In this document: positions 23,362 through 34,430 of the stretch, piece by piece
Layout of the letters: each line of letters starts with the position of its first letter
Numbering within the stretch: position 1 is the first letter of the stretch
Source of the DNA: Planococcus citri
Taxonomy: Eukaryota; Arthropoda; Insecta; Hemiptera; Pseudococcidae
Assembly: GCF_950023065.1 (NCBI RefSeq)
Contig: NC_088677.1
Location: forward strand, 79,447,469-79,511,468
Length of the DNA: 64,000 bases
Direction: 5' to 3'
Made by a program: the position numbers and the translations under genes
The notes under the pieces: generated by a model
What the model was told of the DNA's origin: nothing
Seen by the model: only the letters and a program-made list of their open reading frames with translations
Database searches by the model: none

Positions 23362-24364
23362 TACGCTTTGTGGATTTTACTTACGCCATTTCGATGGTTT
23401 TGGAGAGTTGAAAAGTAATTCGACGATAAAATGAAAAAAATTACACGTACGATGTACACTAAACTTGCAAGGGAATATAGTTCTTTAATTCTGATCAGCT
23501 TCGCTTCTATCTTAGCTAAAAAATGCTTCGCACGAACTTTTTCACTTAGAGAACACACTACGCATTTGACAGTATTGTGAAATATTCATCAGCTGTCATG
23601 GAGCTGATTTGTCAAAGGTATCTGTTGGCGCCATGTGCTTCGGAATGCCTCTCCGCTTAGTGCTGACGTCACGGTATTTGTGTTTTTTACCTGTTGCAGT
23701 TTTTTAGCGTTGTAATTAGTTAATGAGATGAATTGCGTGTTTTATCGTGTACTGACTGCCTGGTTTTAGCATTGAGATGCTTTACTTGTGTATTTTTATT
23801 TTCTTGTTTTCTTAAAAAATCTAGTTTTTAGTTGTTTGTTTTTGTAACGTTACCGGATACCGCATCGGTACCGTATTAAACGCGTCCTCTGTTATCACTT
23901 AGTGATTTTTGATTTTTATTAAATTTCTAAAATGTGATTAAAATTGTTCTATTTTATTCGCGCTGGTCATATGTTATTTATTTGATATTTCGTGTTTAAT
24001 GTGTTTTAATTAATAATTCTGAGGTTGCCGATCAATTCTAGTCATTTTCGTTCGATTTTTATGTGCGCAGCGCGTTTTGTTTTGGCGTGATTTTTATCTT
24101 TGTTATTTATTTGTAGGTGTATTTTCTAATCAACTGCACCACACTAAGGGTATCTTTTACCGTTGGACTTTGGCACCAGGTTTCTATGCTCCTACATGTA
24201 TACAAGAAGTATCACGTTTTCGTCTATCTTTTTTATTTGTATTGCTACAAATTCGTGATTTTTCAACCTTTTAATAGGTGAAAATTTGCAATATTGAGTT
24301 GAATTTCCGTATTTGATACGAGAAATTGCAGGCGTTTTAGTTCTAACTACTTAAAGTTGAGCTT
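23362..24364 (-). other. 5' leader of the LTR element
   Basis: About 1 kb between the primer-binding site and the first ORF, with no long sense frame. A GTAAGT donor-like word on the minus strand at 23380-23375 lies just upstream of the 163-codon ORF and may indicate a spliced leader. Confidence 0.4.
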
Positions 24365-24383
24365 TAACACGTTTGGGCGCCAA
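24365..24383 (-). promoter_or_regulatory. Primer-binding site
   Basis: On the minus strand the bases directly after the 5' LTR read TTGGCGCCCAAACGTG. TGGCGCC is the usual start of tRNA-primed sites in many LTR elements; the complementary tRNA is not determined here. Confidence 0.75.
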
Positions 24384-24936
24384 TGTGAGAGTGGAATAAT
24401 ATTTCGTATAAACTTAGAGGCGTTGCGATGTATTGACCAAATGTATTCAATGAGATAAATCTTGAATATACTCCTCGGAGTTATTCTTAGATCACTTACC
24501 TGAGAGTATACACAATGATTATAAGCTTTCTCTAGCTTTGAACTTTACCCACACTCCACAGAAATATACCATAGAAGTCAATAATAACACAAACACTTAC
24601 TGCCACGAATATATTTCTTCTTCTTAACAAGTTGACGATTAACTTAAAATAACTGCTTGAATACGAACATCAATTTAACTACAAAATCATCACGTTATAC
24701 TATCACTTTGACTACTGAAAGTTAATATCCAACCGAATGGACAAGCTAAGTAAACACGTTATATTAACAATTTAACTATGAGAGACTATAAGAAGCGTAA
24801 ACCCATCTATAGCGACTAAAGATACATCCACAGCATCCAGGTATAGATCCCTGGATTCTGTGGATGTATCAGTGTTACCAACGTTGACACACCAGAATTC
24901 TCCGGATAAGTACATCAGGCATGGTAGTATATCACA
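24384..24936 (-). repeat. 5' LTR (right on the map), 553 bp
   Basis: The intact LTR copy. It contains 'tcagtgttaccaac' (24870-24883; minus: GTTGGTAACACTGA), also found in the LTR-like sequence at 61231-61244, and an inverted pair 'acatccacagcatccag' / 'ctggattctgtggatgt' at 24825-24868. Confidence 0.85.
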
Positions 24937-25047
24937 GCAGTATAGAAATAAAGAACATTAATTAAAAATAAAAAATTATGAAGAATGAAAAAATTGAAAT
25001 TTGAACATTTCATGTTTGGCATGGTATCAGCTTAAAATGTGTGATAT

Positions 25048-25261
25048 ACAGGGTGCTCAGAAATATTGAGCACCTCTAAAAAAGTTTTCTACTAAAATAT
25101 TTTGGTTGGTCACAGTGAATGATAATAATGATAGCACATGATTGATTGTTGGACTGGAGAGATAACATTCCACCAATCAGATGCATCTATTTCACGTTGC
25201 CAACCTATATTTTTAATGAAACACTTTCTTTGGGGTGCTCGATATTTCTGGGCACCCTATA
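25048..25261. mobile_element. Tc1/mariner-like MITE, copy 1
   Basis: Ends are CAGGGTGCTCAGAAAT and, inverted, ATAGGGTGCCCAGAAAT, with TA at the borders. The interior matches the copy at 26326-26536 in the opposite orientation, including 'gatgcat' and 'caatcatgtgctatcatt' words. No transposase. Confidence 0.75.
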
Positions 25262-25454
25262 TACTTACCTAATAAAGTACCTATTTTGAAAGTTGAAACC
25301 CCTTTCTCAGTGTTTCTGCAAATTTGCAAAACAAAAGGGTGAGTAATTTTGAATAACAAAGGAGTCTCCTCTTATATTTACAATAATTTACCTACTATAT
25401 AAAACTCAATTATACAGAAAATCTCAAAAATTAAACAACATGGAGACATGTAAC
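25262..25454. repeat. Exon C downstream flank, copy 1
   Basis: Collinear with 29710-29920 and 37240-37432 ('gggtgagt.attttgaataacaaag' etc.). In this copy alone, the minus strand has a good acceptor 'caaatttgcag' at 25333-25323 followed by 35 bases and a GTACTT donor-like word, a possible small exon. Confidence 0.6.
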
Positions 25455-25599
25455 CTGTATAAGCATAGATATTTTCTTCAGCTTTAGAAAAATGTAACCT
25501 ATAAGCAAAATTTTTGCACCAAACTGTATCTAAAGTCGAGTAGGTATAGGCAGTATCCCAGAATCGCTCCCACCACTTTAGGGTTGGGGGAGTGGTCAC
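25455..25599 (-). CDS. Exon C of the duplicated family, copy 1
   Basis: The minus-strand frame reads 'STLDTVWCKNFAYRLHFSKA' then 'EENIYAYTG', ending near a weak donor (GTTACA, where the other copies have GTAATG). The copies at 29922-30010 and 37433-37521 carry the related 'STLATFWCKNFGHKIHFSEA'. Substitutions between copies keep the frame, so this was coding. The acceptor region seen in the other copies is replaced here by a G/C-rich patch (25560-25730). Function unknown. Confidence 0.45.
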
Positions 25600-25730
25600 C
25601 CTAGGATGTGGCCCATTCCCCCTTCCGCGGATTTGGAGCGATCCTGGACCCGTCTTCCATTTAGGGGTAGGCCTAGGAGGTCTCCGGGCACCACTGCACC
25701 CTTAACTACCTCAGAAAGAGATCTCCTAGA
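25560..25730. other. G+C-rich patch of unknown origin
   Basis: Contains 'gggttgggggagtggtcacc' and 'tagg.ggtaggcctaggagg' words. It sits where the paralogous copies have AT-rich intron and exon C start. No RNA gene family recognised; open frames on both strands are short. Confidence 0.35.
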
Positions 25731-26065
25731 GCAGGATTGTATCATTATGATTGATATGTTTTGTATGAGGTTTACTGTACTTATGCATAGCCATGTTATC
25801 ATAATCAACACCAGATAAGAATTACATTTTCTACTTAACTAAATTTAGGTTACACAATGTATTACAAATATTTGCACAAAGACTATTTTTACCATGTCTA
25901 TTGAGATGACATCCTTGACGCATGTAATCACTTGTTTTGGGTTTGTAGCACTTCCAAGTGAGGTGATTAAGGCTACTTACTGAAATTGCACTTTTTATGT
26001 GGGAGTTGAACACGTTTTAAACAACCAACACTAGCTTGCTAATCGGTGTTCCTTCTGTCTACTGC

Positions 26066-26096
<31 letters not shown>

Positions 26097-26252
26097 GTTA
26101 GTACTTAGGTATAAAACTAGGGAATTATTAGTTACTCATACTTAGGTTACCTATTGTTCTACTTACATAGATGTTTCAGCCTCGTTGGTATTTTCCAATG
26201 CCGGGTTGGCTTTCTCTTAAGGCACTCATGTAGAAGATGACTTTACTTTGAA
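25731..26252. other. No gene; includes an A25 run
   Basis: An uninterrupted A-run at 26067-26091 could be the tail of a retroposed sequence, but no source is recognised upstream. Confidence 0.5.
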
Positions 26253-26325
26253 TTGTTCCATTCATTCATCCAAAAAAATATTCATTTAGGAGTCAAAAAG
26301 TGGGTTGCAAACCTATCAACTACTA
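26253..26325. repeat. Duplicated locus segment, copy 1
   Basis: 'cattcatttaggagtcaaaa' region matches 30008-30070 and 37516-37580. Confidence 0.6.
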
Positions 26326-26536
26326 CAGGGTGGCCAGAAATATCGGGTACCCCTAAGAAAGTTTTTCATTAAAAATATAGGTTGGCAACGCGAAATAGAT
26401 GCATATGATTGGTGGAATGTTATCTCTCCAGTCAAACAACCAATCATGTGCTATCATTATTATCATTCACTGTGACCAACCGAAGTATTTTAGCAGAAAA
26501 CTTTTGTAGGGGTACCCGATATTTCTGGCCACCCTG
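26326..26536. mobile_element. Tc1/mariner-like MITE, copy 2
   Basis: TIRs CAGGGTGGCCAGAAATATCG and its complement, flanked by TA (26324-26325; 26537-26538). The paralogous sites at 30075 and 37590 lack it and read straight through, giving two empty-site controls. Confidence 0.9.
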
Positions 26537-26900
26537 TATGCACATCCAAACTCACTGAAATTTTGATAATCCAACAAAAGTGACCATTTGGGAATAAATG
26601 AATTTTTCATAGTGAAAATATCATTTTTAGGAAGATAGTTTATCATCAAAATGTGCCCAAAGCTTCGGTCCAACAAAGGCTACCATCTGAATTTAATTAG
26701 GATGAAGATAATTTATAGTCAAAATGTGACCAATGCCTTGGTCCAACAAAGACTACTGTCCAAATTTAATTGATAATTAAAAGTGTCCAAACTATCCCCA
26801 GCGTCCCCTCATATTACATTCAGCCAGTAAAATAATTTCTTAATGTTAATCACTAAAAAATAAAAATTTCTTACTCCAGAATGATTAAGGCTCCCATGTT
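26537..26900. repeat. Duplicated locus segment with exon B donor, copy 1
   Basis: Collinear with 30090-30345 and 37595-37850. Includes the conserved minus-strand donor GTAAGAAATTTT at about 26875. Only the last bases of exon B are recognisable. Confidence 0.6.
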
Positions 26901-27426
26901 GGTTACTCCAGAGTTTTTTTTGTTCCTGCATATACCTTCCCAAGTTGATAGGAAGTAGGTACAATTAAGCAAAAAAGATCGCCATCACATTTTATTGAGT
27001 ACCTAAACCTATCTACCATAAATTATTGATGAACGATTGTAGTGCTGTAAATTAATGTTTAAAAAAGTACTTGGGTAACTTACATCAACGTTTCGGCCGA
27101 GTTCACTTCGACTTGTGGTATTCATTCCTAATTCGAGATGAAACACTTTGAAATATAACAATGAGTAACTAGTAAAAATGTTTTAATAGTTGTAATTTGG
27201 AACAAAAAAAATTAAACTTAGAAAATATGATTTGGTAACTCTAAATAGAAAAAAATTAAACAGGATTTTAAGTACGTGTGGTTTTTGCTGTAAAGTCGAA
27301 ACAATAATGAAGACTGATGTACTCGTATTGAGGGTGTGTGCTGTTGGGTGCCCAGAAGAATTGGTAAATTTATATCTTACTTATTTGTCAAGCTATTTGA
27401 TGAAGCTGCGATAAGATAAGGTATCA
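26901..27426. other. No gene seen
   Basis: AT-rich. The 60-codon open stretch at 27232 overlaps the start of module M7 and has no support. Confidence 0.4.
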
Positions 27427-28260
27427 TCTTGCACGCCTCTTCTTATTCTTTGATGTTTGCAAGTTTGACATTGGTGAAAATAATATGTAAGCATCTTGAA
27501 AGCCTTTGATGTAAAATACCAACGTTATTTCTCCTCTATTACTTTTAGAAATTGGAAAATCAAGAGTTGTAATATTGTATGACCTACTGACGTAGTGTCT
27601 AATTCCTCCTAGTTGGTTTTTAAAACAGAAAAAAAAATCTAGAACTTTTCAAAACATACTGAAGCTGTGTTTTATAGAATACTGGGATACATAATATCTA
27701 ATTTTTTACCTCTTTGTGGTTGATTGTAACACAAGTCTTATCCATTTGAATGGTGGAAATGCAAATAAGTGCCTTTTTTTGCGTGTTTTCTCACCTTGAA
27801 AGCAATGTATATCATGTGTTGTAGTACATGCACTAATTGTGTCACATTTTGAAGAAATGTTTAACCATGTACTATCAGTAAAAGCGAAAGGATGGCGCTT
27901 TCCATGTATTACCCAAACTCGTTTTTACCCTCTTCTGTAAAAAAACCATTTTTGGCACTTAGCATATTACATTGCATTTCCACCATTCATTTGTAAAAGT
28001 TGCACTGATCAAAATTTGAAGAATCGTGTAAGATTTCACCAATATTTGACTGGCATTTATTTGCAATATTTAGTATGAGTTCAAAAGTGTCAAAATTGAA
28101 TGAAAAACATGATGTTGGTTTTTACAAAATGAAAATTTCATCTCATAGGTATACATCCAGTCCTATTGTAACAGAGTATGGGAACTGGCATACATGAAGG
28201 CTAAACTGTGGAAAATCTTTCCTCATTATGAAATTTAAATTTCTGGCGGATATGTCATGC
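27427..28260. repeat. Duplicated module M7, copy 1
   Basis: Matches 33545-33985 and 38885-39335, with 'gaaagcctttgatgtaaaat' and 'ttcaaaacatactgaagctg' as anchors. On the plus strand an ATG at 28075 starts a 41-codon frame (MSSKVSKLNEKHDVGF...); at 39162 the same start continues for only about 34 codons and at 33948 it changes after 11. A possible acceptor 'tatttgcaatatttag' precedes it in all copies. Confidence 0.65.
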
Positions 28261-28289
28261 CAGGTAGCCAAAAATATTGTTTTTTTTTT

Positions 28290-28450
28290 TGTGAACATCC
28301 ATTCTCCACACTAAAAATTTAATTTAATTGATGAATGCATCTCATTTTATAATTAAACCCCATAATATTATTATGAAAATAAATGGTTACTTACTAATTG
28401 ATAACGAGGTGAAGATAACTGCAGTTTCGCCTATGTCGATAATGGAAGCT
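28290..28450 (-). pseudogene. Exon E copy 1 (broken)
   Basis: Minus-strand donor TCAATTA|GTAAGT (donor at about 28398-28393) as in 34.28 kb. The last codons 'IDIGETAVIFTSLSI' resemble the intact copy, but upstream an 8-bp length difference shifts the frame. Confidence 0.45.
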
Positions 28451-29040
28451 TAAGGCAAGTGCAACCAAAGCCGGTGAAGGCACTTTCTTGAGTAGCAACT
28501 CCTCGTTGACGATTTGGGGGGGGCTTTTTTCCCCCTGATAAATGCGTGAATACTTGATAATTGCACACAGCAAAAAAAGTAGGTAGATGGCCCCCTAATC
28601 TTCACAACCCCCATTATCCCTTATATTTTTAAACACTTTTTAAAAAAATTATAATACCTACCAAAAAATAACAACTATTTCCCTATTTTTTCAACATTTT
28701 TAAAAAAGGGAAAAAATGGTCAACTTTTTTCATTCCCCATAGACATAGTGTTGTAAATGCCCCCCCCCCCCCAAATTTGAACAACCTCCTAAATTGGAGT
28801 GCCCCCAGCACCCTAATCAAAATAATCCTCGTATTTCGTAAAAATTGATTAATTCAAAAAATGAAATTAAAAATATTTATTTTTTGAATAACTTTTCAAA
28901 ATACACCACAATCAGTTATGTATTAGAAAAAATAAAAATAAACAAATAAAATTGAAATCAAAAATCATTTTCCTAACAATCTTCAACTGTACACACTCGA
29001 TGATCCTTCGAACATTTCAATTATCTCATCATTGGATATT
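28451..29040. other. No gene; C-run
   Basis: Contains a 12-base C-run (28760-28771) in sequence with 'ccccc' patches like those beside the ATTCGTG modules. No coding support. Confidence 0.4.
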
Positions 29041-29290
29041 TCATTAAAAATGTCGCTTTTGGAAGCATTACATAAAGGAAGAAGGATTTTTTGGCAAAAG
29101 GATAGGCATTGTGAAGACAAATCGCTTATTGGTACGTGACACACTGCTGGAAAGGGCTCAACGAGTAGATGGTTTGGCGCAAAAACAATTTTGAAAAACC
29201 TTTTCCTCAGCTTAGGACAGTTGTCTAAAGTTTTTTTTTTTTTAAAAAAAAAACCTACCTAAGGGACGAATCTACATGCCGAAAGTTTGA
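29041..29290 (+). repeat. Module M4, copy 2
   Basis: Partner of 12630-12830; retains the '...RLLVRDTLLERA...' frame ending at the stop near 29193, but with an upstream frameshift. Not interrupted by the LTR seen after the first copy. Confidence 0.55.
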
Positions 29291-29705
29291 TTTTGGCAAT
29301 CCTTATGGGAAGTGTACAACTTAAATTCATAATAGAAAAGAAATAACTAATTAAAGAATGGGTATTGGTACCTCAGAATTTTAATTCAAACCCTATAAAT
29401 TAGTATAGTTGACAATTTTCTCAGTACCTAGGTACCTATTATGTTATGTATTTACCCATCCCTCAAAATGTCGACAAAAGAATTAAGGTTAGAAACTTAA
29501 TATCCACTAAAATGCAGAATCGCTCATTCTAAATATGGAAGTTGAAGTCTTAACAATTCTCAAATATGTATCATAAAGCTGAGGAAAATTTTTATTACTT
29601 ACTTCTGAATCATTTTAATTTTGCAATGATGGTAAATTGTTTCCAACTCAATCTTAATTTTGCATGTAAGATAATTCAACTGAACTTTAATTGCTACTTA
29701 TAAAT
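29291..29705. repeat. Module M5 (broken) and its 3' flank, copy 2
   Basis: Only the last third of the conserved small ORF is present ('gaagtgtacaacttaaattc' onward) and it contains stops. The 3' flank follows as in 15515-15790. Confidence 0.6.
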
Positions 29706-30345
29706 TATTTACTCAAGGCCTATTTTAAAAGTTTAAAATCCTTTTCCAGTGTTTCCTCCAATTTACAAAAGTAAAGGGTGAGTGATTTTGAATAACAAAG
29801 GAAGAATGCTCAGTTCAATTCATAAATTATATTTACAATAATTTACCTATGTACAATAAAACTCAATAATTAAGTAATATACTGAAAATCGCTAAAATCA
29901 AATGACATGGAGACACATTACCTGTATAAATATGTTTTTCCGCTTCAGAAAAATGTATCTTATGACCAAAATTTTTGCACCAAAATGTTGCTAATGTTGA
30001 GTACTTTGAACTGTTCCATTCATTCTTTTGAAAAATCATTTAGGAGTCAAAAAGTGGGTTGCCAACCTATCAACCATGCGTGTCCAAAATATCCCTAAAA
30101 TTTTGATAGTTTGACAAAAATGACCATTTTGGAATAAATGAATTTTTCAGAGTGAAAATATTATTTTTTAGAAGATAGTTTATAGTCAAAATGTGCGCAA
30201 AGCATTGGTCCAACAAAGGCTACCATCCGAATTTAAATAATAATAAAAAGTGTATAAACTATCCCTAATACTACATTCAGCCAGTAAAATATTTTCTTAA
30301 TGTTAATCACTAAAAAATAAAAATTTCTTACTCCATTTGTGTTTT
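29706..30345 (-). pseudogene. Exon C and exon B end, copy 2
   Basis: Exon C at 30010-29922 has a good acceptor (AACAG) and donor GTAATG, with the open frame 'STLATFWCKNFGHKIHFSEA' and 'EKHIYTG'. Upstream, only the exon B donor region is left (about 30340). Because exon A and most of exon B are missing, I treat this locus copy as non-functional. Confidence 0.5.
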
Positions 30346-30470
30346 TCCAAATAATGCGTAGGTATATTATTATAAAGGCATAATTAAAATTCAATAGCTA
30401 CCTTTTTTATAGAGGTTGTAGGTAGAGTATAAGTAAGTAGAGGTAAATAAGTAAGAGTTTATCGCACCTC

Positions 30471-31054
30471 GGGAGTAATAAGGTGACATCTCAAAAAAGT
30501 GAAATTTTACAGGAGATTGATTTTCTTTTTTTTTTTAAACTTGATTCATTATTTTTATCAACTTATAATTTATTGTGAGGAATGAATAGCACCTCATTTT
30601 AAAGATCTGGTATCCTACCTGCATTTAGCATAAGAATACTTTGAAAAATAAAATCTTAAAGAGGAAATATTTCAATGGTTGGAAAACATTTTGAGTTAGA
30701 ACCTTTCAGTAAAGTTGATGTGGAGGCGAAAGGAAGCGTCCAAAAATACTTTCATGCCATCAAAGTTGTAGAGAATTAAATTTCCAATCGACACAATGTC
30801 GTTAGTTTTTCTCTAGAGTGCTTAGTTTTTGAGTTTTTCTCAAAAAACTAAAATTTCATTATATGTGCAAATTCATTTTTCTGAAAAGTGATTAATTTAA
30901 AAAAAAATTTCCATTTGGTACAAACCAATAAAAAATGCACTCCGTGTGACTATTTCCAACTGACAAACATTCAAAACAATCAAAACTGTTTGTTAACACT
31001 TTGTATGAACAAAATTTGGTGCGAGTTTTTTGAGATGTCACCTTATAACTCCAA
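30471..31054. mobile_element. Candidate MITE with 27-bp inverted ends
   Basis: 'ggagtaataaggtgacatct' at 30471 is mirrored by 'agatgtcaccttataactcc' at 31033-31052. No clear target duplication was found. The interior has no ORF of note. Confidence 0.5.
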
Positions 31055-31814
31055 ACAACTTGCAATGTTGTTGGGATTTTGAGTTAGGCCATTTGGGTTT
31101 TTTACATGATCTAGATAATGTACCCAACTCAAAGTGTTATTTTTGGTTGAGGGGGGTCATACAAGCCCCAAAAATGCAAAAACATCAAAATCAATTTTTT
31201 TTCGAGGTGCTATATTTGCTTGACGCGATGGGTACTACTACATATTCCTTCTCCAGTCCGAAGGTTATTTTCCATTTGTTTGTTTTTGTCATTTGATGGA
31301 CCTCCTGAAACATGTATGTGGGTCATTCCATGCCAAATCGGCGGATTTTTGCACGAGGGTTCTTCGATTTTTTTCAAAATCAGATCTTGTGTAGAGGTCA
31401 TCAAACGATGACGAATGACGCAAACCGGACATTTTTTCGATTTTTTTTGACGGAACTGTGGCCCTTCAAAGTTCTCCAAACTGGCCGAAAATGGAAAATT
31501 TCAGTTGCGAATTGCTCCAGTTGTACGTGGTATAGAATTTTGAACTTTTTTTCAAATTGTAGTACTTTGAGAGGGTAATTGACGAATTATGTCAAAATCA
31601 GTGTTGCCACTTTCTGAAACCTAAAAAACTCGATTTGAAAACTTATAATTTAAATATAACCACGATGTCCACCAGTAAAAATTCTGAAAAAATTCTCAGT
31701 TTTAGTCCTTTTTATGTAGAATAACATATCAAAAAATTGGAGGGGCATTTGTTTTCATTTTCGAGAAAAAAAAAATTACAAGTTTTATTTTCATTGCAAA
31801 AGTACCATCAGAAA
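31055..31814. other. Repeat-like, no gene
   Basis: Contains 'gggtcattccatgccaaatc' at 31320, a phrase typical of dispersed repeats. Several overlapping short frames on both strands here are not supported by any motif. Confidence 0.4.
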
Positions 31815-32065
31815 CCTAAAAAATGTAAATTTTTGCATTTTTGAAATATTTTATCAATGTGTAGACGAATATGTGAAAAAAATCCCCCTCACCCCAATTT
31901 GTGAACGAATTGACATTTTTCGTGCTATAATTTTATTTTAAGAGTGAAATGTATTGAAAAAATGTCGTCGCCGTTAAAAAATTGGGGTGACGGGGATTTT
32001 TTTCACACATTCGTCCACACATTGATAAAATATTTCAAAAATGCAAAAATTTTCATTGGCGTTAC
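31815..32065. repeat. Hairpin with 90-bp arms
   Basis: 'aatttttgcatttttgaaat' at 31829 through 'ccctcaccccaatt' is mirrored at 31975-32060, leaving a loop of about 70 bp. Arms differ at few positions. It may be the core of a foldback MITE. Confidence 0.7.
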
Positions 32066-32210
32066 TCAGGTTATTTTGCCAAGATGGCTGCCAGTTGGTT
32101 GTCTTATACGCAGGTCCAGTGTCTATAGATTCAACTGAAGTTTAATTGCTACTTACAAATACAAATTATTTGGACCCTTCCTGAAGTGCTTGCCCGATCT
32201 CTTTAATTAT

Positions 32211-32720
32211 TAGTGATGGGATATTATCGATATTTCGGGATATCGATATCGTCAAAATATCGGAGGTCTGATATCGATAATATCGATATATATCGGATGT
32301 TTTTGATGTTCATAAAAAGACCATAAAACAGCTGATTTTTGATGAAAAGAGAAACTGAATCATCTCCAAGCTGTTTCTATTCCTTATTTTTTTGCTTTTT
32401 CAGTATCTAGCTACCTATTTGGCGCTTTTTAAAATAATGATGACATTGATGACGTAATTGTCAACATTTCATCATTCTACAGATATGGCCCATGGCTATC
32501 ATTAATAGCTGTGATACATGATAATCACTATTTTACTCTATAAAGAGTCTGAAAATGCTCAAAAACAGCAAAAAAATACCTCGCACAAGTTATTTGCGGG
32601 ATTTTTGCATAATTTTTAAAAATTTTCCGATAATCGATTATCGGCTTCAAAATATCGATATATATCGACGGCGGCAAATATCGATATATATCGATAAATA
32701 TCGATAATATCCCACCACTA
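32211..32720. mobile_element. hAT-type MITE, 510 bp, 8-bp TSD
   Basis: TIRs TAGTGATGGGATATTATCGA / mirrored at the right, flanked by TTAATTAT on both sides (32203-32210; 32721-32728). The ends are packed with 'tatcgatatatatcg' words. No transposase. The paralogous module at about 16240-16262 has no insertion. Confidence 0.9.
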
Positions 32721-32900
32721 TTAATTATGGGGTATACTTCTCATACCTCAGATACCAAAACATAACAAAATATGTAAACCAACAACTACCTACTACTTTC
32801 AGAGCATACCATAGTAGGTACTAGGTACCTTCCCCAAGTTAAGCACTTGCTGTGTATATCTTTATTTGGTTCAGACGACGCGGAAGATGCTCCCTAATCT
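32721..32900. repeat. Module M9, copy 2 (right part)
   Basis: Continues module M9 after the MITE; matches 16260-16430. Confidence 0.6.
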
Positions 32901-33544
32901 AATCAGAATTTAGAATTTTTCAACATCTTTAAATTGATTTTTTAATTTTTATTAATGCTTTTTTCAGTAGCTGGGTAGGTGGGTACCAAACTCAAATTTC
33001 AAAAAAAAAAAACAGTTTTAAAATGCCACTGTGCATATAATACTTACTGGTTAGATCATTTTGTGTATAGAATCCTCTGGCTATCAGACAGTTTAAACTT
33101 TTTTATGAGATCTGAAGATCATATTAAAATTTTCTTCTTCCAATATTTCATAATAAATGTGATGCGTTATTTTTTGTTTTTTTTATGGAACCAAAAAAGT
33201 GAATTTAAAGAAAATGATAATGAAAAAAAATTAAAACCAGAACAATTGGAAAACAATTAGGTAGGTACTTAAGCATTAAGAATTAATAAAATACTGCAAA
33301 AAGCACAACAATTATTATTCACCTATCAAAACATGTGGATACATAATTAAAAATATCCGTACCCGTTTCATTAGTTCATCAAAGAAACCAAAATATGTCT
33401 TACTCGTGTGTCGAGTGATATAAAATTCACGCCATTCATCACAGATGTTAAAATATGCTTCTGATGAACCTCAACTTTGTCAAGTAATTGTGTGCTTCGG
33501 AGTGCTGAATACAGTATTTTGGCCAGCAGCCAAAACTATCTTGT
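32901..33544. other. No gene seen
   Basis: AT-rich. The 93-codon frame at 32979 is Lys/Phe-rich low-complexity translation of AT sequence and is not called. Confidence 0.4.
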
Positions 33545-33985
33545 ACACCTCCTCTTGTTCATTTGATGTTGGCAAGTTTGACATTAGTGAAGGTAATATG
33601 TAAGCGTCTTGAAAGCCTTTGATGTAAAATACCAATGTTATTTTTCTCCTGTGTTAGTTTTAGAAATTGGAAAATAAGAGTGTTGTAATATTGTATGACC
33701 TACTGTCCTAGTGTCTAATTCTTCGCAGTTGGTTTTTAAAACTGAAAAAAAACTAGAGGTTTTCAAAACATACTGAAGCTGGGTTTTATAGAGTACAGGG
33801 ATACGTAATACCTATTCTTTTTACCTCTTTCTGGTTGATTGTAGCATGAGTCATATCCATTTGTAAAAGTCACACTGGTTAAATTTTGAAGAATTGTGTG
33901 AGCTTTCACCAACATTTGATTACATATTTTATTTTTATATTTAGTATGAGTTCAAAAGTGTCAAAATTGAATGAAATAAAAATTA
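33545..33985. repeat. Module M7, copy 2
   Basis: Partner of 27427-28260; ends soon after the 'tatgagttcaaaagtgtc' phrase. Confidence 0.65.
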
Positions 33986-34154
33986 ATAACAAAATAAAAA
34001 GACCATGTACAGCAATCTAGAGCTATAGGTACATAAGGAAACATTAGCACACATATTTAATTATTAGGTATAGAATATAGATATATAAAACGAATGAATA
34101 ATGAAATAAAAAGGCCATTTACAGCATTTTAGAGGTAAGTACCTATGTATAAGG

Positions 34155-34430
34155 AAGGATTCCATTGTTTTCCTATTTTTGTTTTTTTTTATGACATACA
34201 TTATCCTTGCTAACAATTTAATTGATGAATGCATCTCATTTTATAATTAAACCCCATAATATTATTATGAAAATAAATGGTTACTTACTAATTGATAACA
34301 ACGTGAAGATACCTGCTGCTTCGCCTATGTCAATAACGCTAGTGCAACCATTGGTCATAAAAATTGAAGTTAAGGCCACATTTTGTTGTTGTAGAAACCA
34401 ACGCAAAAGCAAGTATCCAGCCAAACAATA
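34155..34430 (-). CDS. Exon E, most intact copy
   Basis: The minus strand has an acceptor 'cattttgatgcag' (about 34434), then an open frame: 'CLAGYLLLRWFLQQQN...' and 'CTSVIDIGEAAGIFTLLSI', ending at donor TTA|GTAAGT (about 34283). The C-terminal part is hydrophobic and could be a membrane segment. Copies at 28.4 kb (frameshifted) and 60.7-60.8 kb (truncated) keep the donor. Exon flanks to 34155 are also shared with 60635. Family unknown. Confidence 0.4.

Larger units (their letters stand above)
20684..24936 (-). mobile_element. Non-autonomous LTR retrotransposon, complete with both LTRs
   Basis: Two direct LTRs (20684-21837 and 24384-24936) begin TGTGAGAGTGG and end TATCACA on the plus strand, flanked by the 4-bp duplication GCAG. 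Orientation is minus: next to the right LTR, 24383-24365 read downward gives a primer-binding site of the TGGCGCC type, and next to the left LTR the minus strand has a purine tract (ACGGGGGGCATA at 21850-21838). The internal region is only about 2.55 kb and contains no protease, reverse transcriptase or integrase motif; it must depend on another element. The left LTR carries a hAT MITE and lacks 45 bp present in the right LTR. 34846-34885 gives an approximate empty site. Confidence 0.85.

Noticed and set aside
32979..33260. 93-codon plus-strand frame
   Set aside because: Lys/Phe/Asn-rich, begins in an A-run and has no conserved copy.
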